From Acuticoccus sp965213555 (GTDB lineage Bacteria > Pseudomonadota > Alphaproteobacteria > Rhizobiales > Amorphaceae): a DNA stretch of 64,000 nt. Every line of letters begins with the position of its first letter. The stretch's first letter is position 1. The position numbers were made by a program, and so were the translations under genes. A model generated the notes under the pieces. The model did not search any database. It had not been told where the DNA came from and worked only from the letters and a program-made list of their open reading frames with translations. Location: NCBI RefSeq assembly GCF_965213555.1, contig NZ_OZ243890.1, positions 2,852,001-2,916,000 of the forward strand, in the 5' to 3' direction. Positions 59,196-64,000 of the stretch are shown here, piece after piece.

Positions 59196-60292
59196 CGGCG
59201 GCGCGCAGGGTCGACCCCGCCGCCATCCTTGGAGCGCTGCCGCACGCGGTGCTGGTGCTCGGACCGGGCGACGACATCGAGGCCGCGAACGACGCGGCGC
59301 AGGCCCTGTTCGGCGCCTCGCTCGCGCACCTCAGGCGCAGGCCGCTGTCCGCGTTCGTGCCGTTCGGCAGTCCGCTGCTGTCGTTGCCGGCGAAGGTGCG
59401 TCAGGCGGACGCCGGGCTCGTCGAGTACCGCGTCGACCTCTCCTCGCCGCGCGTCGGCCAGGGGCAGATCGTGGACATCCACGCCGTGCCGCTGCCCGAG
59501 GCTCCCGGGGTCGTCATCCTCACCCTCGACCGCCCGTCCATGGCCGAGAAGATCGACCGCGCGCTGACCTCCCGCGCCGCCGCGCGCTCGGTGACCGGGC
59601 TCGCCGCGATGCTCGCCCACGAGATCCGCAACCCCCTGTCCGGCATCCGCGGCGCCGCCCAGCTCATCGAGCCGGCGCTCGGCGAGGAGGACCGCGTCTT
59701 GGCCCGCCTCATCACCGAGGAGACGGACCGCATCGTCAAGCTCGTCGACCGCATGGAGGTGTTCGGCGACGCTCGGCCCGTCCGCCGCGCGCCGGTCAAC
59801 ATCCACGACGTGCTCGACCACGTCGAGCGGCTCGCCCGCTCCGGCTTCGCCCGCCGCGTCGAGGTGCGGAAGGCTTACGACCCGTCGCTGCCGCCCGTCC
59901 ACGCCAACCGCGACCAACTCGTCCAGGTCTTCCTCAACCTCGTGAAGAACGCGGTGGAGGCGGTCGGCGACAGACCGGGCACGGTGACGCTCACCACCGC
60001 CTTCCGCCCGGGCATCCGCGTCACCGCGCCCGGCTCGCCGCACAAGGTCTCGCTGCCCCTCGAGTTTTGCGTGAAGGACGATGGGCCCGGCGTGCCGGAG
60101 GACCTGGTGCCGCACCTCTTCGAGCCGTTCGTCACGACGAAGACCAACGGCACGGGCCTCGGGCTCGCGTTGGTGGCCAAGATCATCGGCGACCATGGCG
60201 GCGTCATCGAGGTGGACACCGGCGCCGGCGTGGGCACCACCGTGCGCGTGCTCATGCCGGCCTACGAGGGGAGCGCGAGGGAGGATCCATGA
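59192..60292 (+). CDS. ntrB: Nitrogen regulation sensor kinase NtrB (GlnL)
   Basis: A 366-residue cytoplasmic histidine kinase that phosphorylates NtrC under nitrogen limitation and is switched by PII. PAS domain about 10-120 (AILGALPHAVLVLGPGDDIEAAND); phosphoacceptor H-box LAMLAHEIRNPLSGIRGAAQL (His near 144); N-box NRDQLVQVFLNLVKNAVEAV; D/G boxes VKDDGPGVP and TNGTGLGLALVAKI. GTG 59192 overlaps the dusB stop, and the stop overlaps ntrC (ATGA). The whole operon is translationally coupled. Confidence 0.95.
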   Translation: MTAARRVDPAAILGALPHAVLVLGPGDDIEAANDAAQALFGASLAHLRRRPLSAFVPFGSPLLSLPAKVRQADAGLVEYRVDLSSPRVGQGQIVDIHAVPLPEAPGVVILTLDRPSMAEKIDRALTSRAAARSVTGLAAMLAHEIRNPLSGIRGAAQLIEPALGEEDRVLARLITEETDRIVKLVDRMEVFGDARPVRRAPVNIHDVLDHVERLARSGFARRVEVRKAYDPSLPPVHANRDQLVQVFLNLVKNAVEAVGDRPGTVTLTTAFRPGIRVTAPGSPHKVSLPLEFCVKDDGPGVPEDLVPHLFEPFVTTKTNGTGLGLALVAKIIGDHGGVIEVDTGAGVGTTVRVLMPAYEGSAREDP

Positions 60293-61731
60293 CAGGAACG
60301 ATCTTGGTGGCGGACGACGACGGCGCCATCCGCACCGTGCTCAACCAGGCGCTGTCACGCGCGGGCTTCGATGTGCGCTGCACCTCCAACGCCGCGACGC
60401 TTTGGAACTGGATCGACCAGGGCGACGGCGACCTCGTCATCACCGACGTCATCATGCCGGACGAGAACGCCTTCGAGCTTTTGCCTCGCGTCAAGAAGCG
60501 CCGACCCGACCTTCCCGTCGTGGTGATCTCGGCGCAGAACACCTTCATGACGGCGATCCGCGCCTCCGAGCGCGGCGCCTACGAGTACCTGCCGAAGCCC
60601 TTCGACCTCAAGGAGCTCATCAACGTCGTCTGCCGGGCCCTCGCCGAGCCACGGAGCCGGCCGCCCGAGCGCGCGCCGGACCTCAGCGAACCGATGCCGC
60701 TCGTCGGCCGATCGCCGGCGATGCAGGAGATCTATCGGGTCCTCGCCCGCCTGATGCAGACCGACCTCACCGTGCTCATCCACGGCGAGTCAGGCACCGG
60801 CAAGGAGCTCGTGGCGCGCGCCCTCCACGACTACGGCAAGCGCCGCAAGGGCCCGTTCGTCGCGATCAACATGGCGGCGATCCCCAAGGACCTCATCGAG
60901 GCGGAGCTGTTCGGCCACGAGAAGGGGGCCTTCACCGGCGCCACGTCCCGCCACGCCGGACGCTTCGAGCAGGCCGAGGGCGGCACGCTCTTCCTCGACG
61001 AGATCGGCGACATGCCGATGGAGGCGCAGACGCGGCTGCTGCGCGTCCTGCAGGAGGGCGAGTACACCACCGTCGGCGGCCGAGCCCCGATCCGCACCAA
61101 CGTGCGCATCGTCGCTGCGACCAACCGCGACCTGCGGCTGTGGATCAACCAAGGGCTGTTCCGTGAAGACCTCTACTTCCGGCTCAACGTGGTCCCGCTG
61201 CGCCTGCCGCCGCTGCGCGAGCGCAAGGAGGACATCGCCGACCTCGTGCGCCACTTCTTCACCGAATGCGAGGCGGACGGACTGCCGGCGAAGCGCCTCG
61301 ACGGGGACGCCGTGGCGGTGCTGCAGGCGCATCGCTGGTCTGGCAACGTGCGCGAGCTGGAGAACCTCGTACGCCGCCTCGCCGCGCTCTACCCCGAGGA
61401 CACGATCACCCGCGCGCACATCGAGCACGAGCTCGACGACAGCTCCGTCCTCACCGCGCCCACGTCCCAAGGTCCGGCGCAGCCCGAGACGCTCCAGGAG
61501 GCGGTGGAGCGCCACCTCAACGACTACTTCGCCGAGTTCGGCGCGACGCTGCCACCGCCCGGGCTCTACCACCGCATCATGCGGGACGTGGAGTACCCGC
61601 TGGTGTCTGCGGCACTCGCGGCGACGCGGGGCAACCAGATCAAGGCGGCCGAGCTCCTCGGGGTCAACCGCAACACGCTGCGCAAGAAGATCCGCGACCT
61701 CGACGTCAGGATGATGCGCGGGGCGCGCTGA
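60289..61731 (+). CDS. ntrC: Nitrogen regulation response regulator NtrC (GlnG)
   Basis: A 480-residue sigma54-dependent activator. Receiver domain with Asp53 (LVITDVIMP), AAA+ domain from about 140 with Walker A GESGTGKELVARAL, the sigma54-contact loop GAFTGA, Walker B GGTLFLDEIGDMP and the R-finger region, and a C-terminal Fis-type HTH (KAAELLGVNRNTLRKKIRDL). ATG 60289 overlaps ntrB. In many relatives ntrY-ntrX follow; here a strong hairpin and small genes follow instead. Confidence 0.96.
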   Translation: MTGTILVADDDGAIRTVLNQALSRAGFDVRCTSNAATLWNWIDQGDGDLVITDVIMPDENAFELLPRVKKRRPDLPVVVISAQNTFMTAIRASERGAYEYLPKPFDLKELINVVCRALAEPRSRPPERAPDLSEPMPLVGRSPAMQEIYRVLARLMQTDLTVLIHGESGTGKELVARALHDYGKRRKGPFVAINMAAIPKDLIEAELFGHEKGAFTGATSRHAGRFEQAEGGTLFLDEIGDMPMEAQTRLLRVLQEGEYTTVGGRAPIRTNVRIVAATNRDLRLWINQGLFREDLYFRLNVVPLRLPPLRERKEDIADLVRHFFTECEADGLPAKRLDGDAVAVLQAHRWSGNVRELENLVRRLAALYPEDTITRAHIEHELDDSSVLTAPTSQGPAQPETLQEAVERHLNDYFAEFGATLPPPGLYHRIMRDVEYPLVSAALAATRGNQIKAAELLGVNRNTLRKKIRDLDVRMMRGAR

Positions 61732-61760
61732 CGTCTCCGGCCGGACGGGTGCGCTCGTCG

Positions 61761-61790
61761 CCAAGGCGGTCGCGCCGATGACCGCCTTGG
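61761..61790 (+). terminator. Terminator after ntrC
   Basis: Perfect 11-base arms 61761-61771 and 61780-61790 with an eight-base loop, 30 bases past the ntrC stop. Confidence 0.65.
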
Positions 61791-61956
61791 CTGTCCGCTA
61801 AAGGCTCGAGGATGGTCCCGTCGCCGAGCAGCCCGGTGACCCGGGTCGGAACGGCAGATCGCTCAGGAGCGCACGGGTCACGCCCGAGGTGGCGCCGGTC
61901 GGGGCACGGATCGTTCGACGCGCTCGATCGTTGAGTGGGAAACTATGGAGCTTCCC

Positions 61957-62115
61957 ATGGACATCGTTCGCATCCTCTGCGCCATCTTCCTGCCACCGCT
62001 GGGCGTGTTCCTCCAGGTCGGCATCGGCTTGCAGTTCTGGCTCAACATCATCCTGACGCTGCTGGGGTACATCCCCGGCATCATCCACGCGATCTGGGTG
62101 ATCGCGCGCCGTTGA
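61957..62115 (+). CDS. Pmp3/YqaE-family small membrane protein
   Basis: A 52-residue, two-helix membrane protein of the Pmp3 (UPF0057) family: MDIVRILCAIFLPPLGVFLQ, then QFWLNIILTLLGYIPGIIHAIW and a short basic end. Homologues in plants, yeast and bacteria are linked to membrane potential and salt or cold stress. ATG 61957 has GGAG six bases upstream; an in-frame ATG at 61945 is less likely. It is followed by a GC-rich hairpin and stands alone. Confidence 0.9.
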   Translation: MDIVRILCAIFLPPLGVFLQVGIGLQFWLNIILTLLGYIPGIIHAIWVIARR

Positions 62116-62123
62116 GCGATGGG

Positions 62124-62157
62124 TTGGGGGGCGGCCCGGAGGCCACCCACCCCCCAA
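62124..62157 (+). terminator. Terminator after the Pmp3-family gene
   Basis: TTGGGGGG (62124-62131) and CCCCCCAA (62150-62157) enclose an inner GGCC/GGCC hairpin, directly after the stop at 62115. Confidence 0.55.
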
Positions 62158-62167
62158 AACCTAGACC

Positions 62168-62335
62168 CTAACTCGGGAAGGGCTCCGTGGACGGCGCGTT
62201 GCAGCCGATCGTGTCCGCGCACCGGGTCGGGTGCCCGCCGTCGGCGGCGTTGCTGACCACGACGAACACGGGTCCCACGATCAGGAGCGTCAAGATGGCC
62301 AGCGCCGCAAGGGCCCCTACGGTCTGCTGCATCAT
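62168..62335 (-). CDS. 55-residue membrane-anchored protein with two C-terminal cysteines
   Basis: A frame from ATG 62335 (a second ATG follows at 62332) with the strong ribosome site GGGGGAGAG. The product MMQQTVGALAALAILTLLIV begins with one long hydrophobic helix, followed by a short outer part with two cysteines (RCADTIGCNA) that could form a disulfide. No family recognised. It converges on the Pmp3-family gene, whose terminator lies between the two. Probably a real small gene because of the ribosome site and signal-like helix. Confidence 0.5.
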   Translation of the reverse strand: MMQQTVGALAALAILTLLIVGPVFVVVSNAADGGHPTRCADTIGCNAPSTEPFPS

Positions 62336-62546
62336 GTCTCTCCCCCCATCTCCCGCGGGCCATCCAAGCGTCGATCCTTGGATCAACACAACTCCATGCG
62401 AAGGGGAAGCGGCGAACGTTGCAACCTTGTCACATGCCTACCGCACGCTTTTCGAACTCGGGACAATTGTTTAGGTCGACGCTCGCAGGACCATGTGGCA
62501 ACACACGGGCAAACGCTGCGAGCGCCCCTGTCACCCATCGACCGCC

Positions 62547-63905
62547 ATGGATCCGCTGACGCTCTACGACACGCGGACCCGCGCCAAGGTGCAGCTGGTG
62601 CCGCGCGACCCGGCGAGCGTGCGCATGTACGCCTGCGGCCCAACGGTCTACGCGCGCGCCCACATCGGCAACGCGCGGCCGCTCATCGTCTTCGACGTCC
62701 TGTTCCGCGTGCTGCGCCGCGCCTACGGCGAGGCGTGCGTCACCTACGTGCGCAACATCACCGACGTCGAGGACAAGATCAACGTGCGCGCCAGGGAGGA
62801 GGGCGTCTCCATCGGCGAGCTCACTGCGGCGACGATCCGCGACTTCCATGAGGACGTAGGCGCGCTCGGTTGCCTTCCACCGACCCACGAGCCGCGCGCC
62901 ACCGACCACGTCGGCGACATGCGTACGCTGATCGAGGCGCTGGTCGCCCGCGGGCACGCCTACACGGCGCAGGGCCACGTCCTGTTCGCCGTCGGCTCCC
63001 TCGCCTCCTACGGCACGCTGTCCCACCGCTCGCTGGACGAGATGGTGGCCGGAGCGCGGGTGGAGGTCGCGCCGTACAAGCGCGACCCGATGGACTTCGT
63101 GCTGTGGAAGCCCTCGCGCGAGGGCGAGCCGGCCTGGGACAGTCCCGCGGGGATCGCCGAGCCGGGGCGTCCGGGGTGGCACATCGAGTGCTCCGCGATG
63201 GCGCACCACTTCCTCGGTGAGACGTTCGATATCCACGGCGGCGGCATCGACCTCGTCTTCCCCCACCACGAGAACGAGCGGGCGCAGACCTGCGCGGGCT
63301 TCGCGGTGGAGGAGATGGCGAGCGTGTGGATGCACAACGGCTTCCTCCAGGTGGAGGGGCGCAAGATGGCGAAGTCCGAGGGCAACTTCGTCACGATCCG
63401 CGACGCGCTCGGTGAGGCTTCGGGTGACGTCCTACGCCTCGCGATGCTGATGACGCACTACCGCCAGCCCATCGGCTGGACGGCGCGGCGCGTCGCGGAC
63501 GCTCGGGAGCTGCTGCGGTCGTGGAGCGGCGATGTGGGCGGCGACGGCGCGGCGGACGCCGCCGTGGTGGCTGCGCTGCACGACGACCTCAACACGCCGC
63601 GCGCCGTGGCGCGGCTCGGTGAGCTGGCCCTCGAGCGCTCGGCCTCGCTCGGGGCGAGCGCCGGGCTCCTTGGCCTCGACCTCGCACGGGTCGCGGAGGG
63701 CGAGGCGGCGGCGGCCGAGCGGCGCGCGCGGGCCATCTCGATCGACGTGGACGCGCTCGTTGCGCAGCGGCTCGAGGCGCGGGTCGCACGCCGCTTCGCC
63801 GACGCCGATGCGATCCGCGACCGCCTCGCTGCCGAGGGCATCGCGCTGAGGGACGGCAAGGACGAGGCGGGCCGCCCGACGACCACGTGGACGTTCGCCG
63901 ACTAG
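62547..63905 (+). CDS. cysS: Cysteinyl-tRNA synthetase
   Basis: Class I aminoacyl-tRNA synthetase of 452 residues. Zinc/cysteine site: MYACGPTVYARAHIGN, which includes the HIGH-type motif as HIGN, then GWHIECSAMAHH and FPHHENERAQ; the KMSKS motif appears as RKMAKSEGNF. The C-terminal anticodon-binding part includes FADADAIRDRLAAEGI. ATG 62547 was taken because MDPLTLYDTRTR is the normal start; an upstream frame adds 18 unrelated residues. Followed by a set of hairpins. Confidence 0.96.
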   Translation: MDPLTLYDTRTRAKVQLVPRDPASVRMYACGPTVYARAHIGNARPLIVFDVLFRVLRRAYGEACVTYVRNITDVEDKINVRAREEGVSIGELTAATIRDFHEDVGALGCLPPTHEPRATDHVGDMRTLIEALVARGHAYTAQGHVLFAVGSLASYGTLSHRSLDEMVAGARVEVAPYKRDPMDFVLWKPSREGEPAWDSPAGIAEPGRPGWHIECSAMAHHFLGETFDIHGGGIDLVFPHHENERAQTCAGFAVEEMASVWMHNGFLQVEGRKMAKSEGNFVTIRDALGEASGDVLRLAMLMTHYRQPIGWTARRVADARELLRSWSGDVGGDGAADAAVVAALHDDLNTPRAVARLGELALERSASLGASAGLLGLDLARVAEGEAAAAERRARAISIDVDALVAQRLEARVARRFADADAIRDRLAAEGIALRDGKDEAGRPTTTWTFAD

Positions 63906-63998
63906 AGCATCCTGGGTCTCCTCAGACCCAGATAAGAGGCTCTAGCTCCTCGATTAGGAGCGGTCTTCTTGGGGTTAGGTGGTTCCACCTAACCCCAA
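63902..63998. repeat. Cluster of nested and tandem palindromes at the right edge
   Basis: Four inverted repeats in 97 bases: CTAGAGC/GCTCTAG (63902-63908, 63939-63945) around the hairpin 63912-63931; GCTCCT/AGGAGC (63945-63950, 63956-63961); and a perfect 14-base pair of arms 63969-63982 / 63985-63998. This is more than one terminator needs and resembles a dispersed palindromic repeat element, but a second copy was not found in the window. Confidence 0.5.
63912..63931 (+). terminator. Terminator after cysS (first hairpin)
   Basis: CTGGGTCT (63912-63919) and AGACCCAG (63924-63931), loop of four, seven bases past the cysS stop; it is itself flanked by CTAGAGC (63902-63908) and GCTCTAG (63939-63945). 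Confidence 0.65.
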
Positions 63999-64000
63999 AC

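Noticed and set aside
61848..61960. EcfG-type promoter for the Pmp3-family gene
   Set aside because: GGAAC occurs at 61848, but the sequence 16-17 bases later is CGCA, not CGTT.
1..64000. tRNA, rRNA, riboswitch, CRISPR, prophage or intact insertion sequence
   Set aside because: None was recognised by eye on either strand; a tRNAscan, Rfam and IS search would be decisive.

Overview
The window is a high-GC alphaproteobacterial chromosome segment from a bacterium with bacteriochlorophyll-based phototrophy. Support comes from a bch gene cluster (bchH-bchB-bchN-bchF, then aerR-ppsR-bchG-pucC-like-bchP), a split b/b' ATP synthase stator, the dusB-ntrB-ntrC order, fused ispDF, a rhizobial-type flagellin relic and an EcfG-type stress promoter. 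The genus cannot be fixed from sequence reading alone; a marine Hyphomicrobiales or Rhodobacterales-like lineage is an inference.

Layout. 1-10.1 kb: photosynthesis cluster. bchF-bchN-bchB-bchH run leftward with 4-26 base overlaps. aerR-ppsR and bchG-pucC-like-(43-aa ORF)-bchP run rightward, followed by a Tat-exported HiPIP electron carrier. PpsR-type boxes lie between bchF and aerR and ahead of bchG. 10.3-16.2 kb: a branched-chain-type ABC importer (binding protein, two permeases, two ATPases) in one overlapping operon with an acyl-CoA ligase. 16.3-19.1 kb: a CHASE2 adenylate cyclase facing a FecR-domain protein. 19.1-24.5 kb: gntR-aapJ-aapQ-aapM leftward, without an ATPase gene, and a class V aminotransferase rightward from a shared control region containing a FadR-type palindrome. 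24.5-35.2 kb: a leftward operon dppA-B-C, M81 (MlrC-like) peptidase, dppD-F and a DSD1-type D-amino-acid enzyme, with a rightward M20 amidohydrolase and a threonine-synthase-like PLP enzyme on the other side. This looks like an island for importing and breaking down unusual, possibly D-residue-containing, peptides.

35.2-37.5 kb is decayed DNA: a flagellin pseudogene with several frameshifts, a second unidentified relic and one doubtful 86-codon ORF. It sits directly upstream of secY. 37.5-42.2 kb is the distal part of the ribosomal superoperon (secY, adk, rpsM, rpsK, rpoA, rplQ), cut off from the upstream spc genes. 42.4-44.5 kb: a DUF4214-M14 carboxypeptidase fusion and a ferritin-like DUF892 gene with an EcfG-type promoter, separated by a bidirectional terminator. 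44.7-47.3 kb: F0 ATP synthase genes atpI-atpB-atpE-atpF'-atpF.

47.7-56.1 kb: mixed housekeeping and accessory genes: a Met-rich HdeA-like exported protein, an ABC-F ATPase, an MBL-fold protein, a DinB-fold protein, ndk, a GST-like protein, a MaoC hydratase with a CitE-like lyase, an L,D-transpeptidase and crtE. 56.4-61.7 kb: cinA C-terminal amidase and ispDF leftward, then dusB-ntrB-ntrC rightward. 61.9-64 kb: two tiny membrane proteins (Pmp3 family and an unknown), cysS, and a cluster of hairpins at the right edge.

How the parts connect: AerR and PpsR are redox/light regulators expected to act on the bch boxes nearby; BchN/B/H/F/G/P supply bacteriochlorophyll; ispDF and crtE supply the isoprenoid side (phytyl tail and carotenoids); HiPIP can return electrons to the reaction centre; the several importers fit a photoheterotroph feeding on amino acids, peptides and carboxylic acids. 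No tRNA, rRNA, CRISPR array, intact insertion sequence or prophage was seen.
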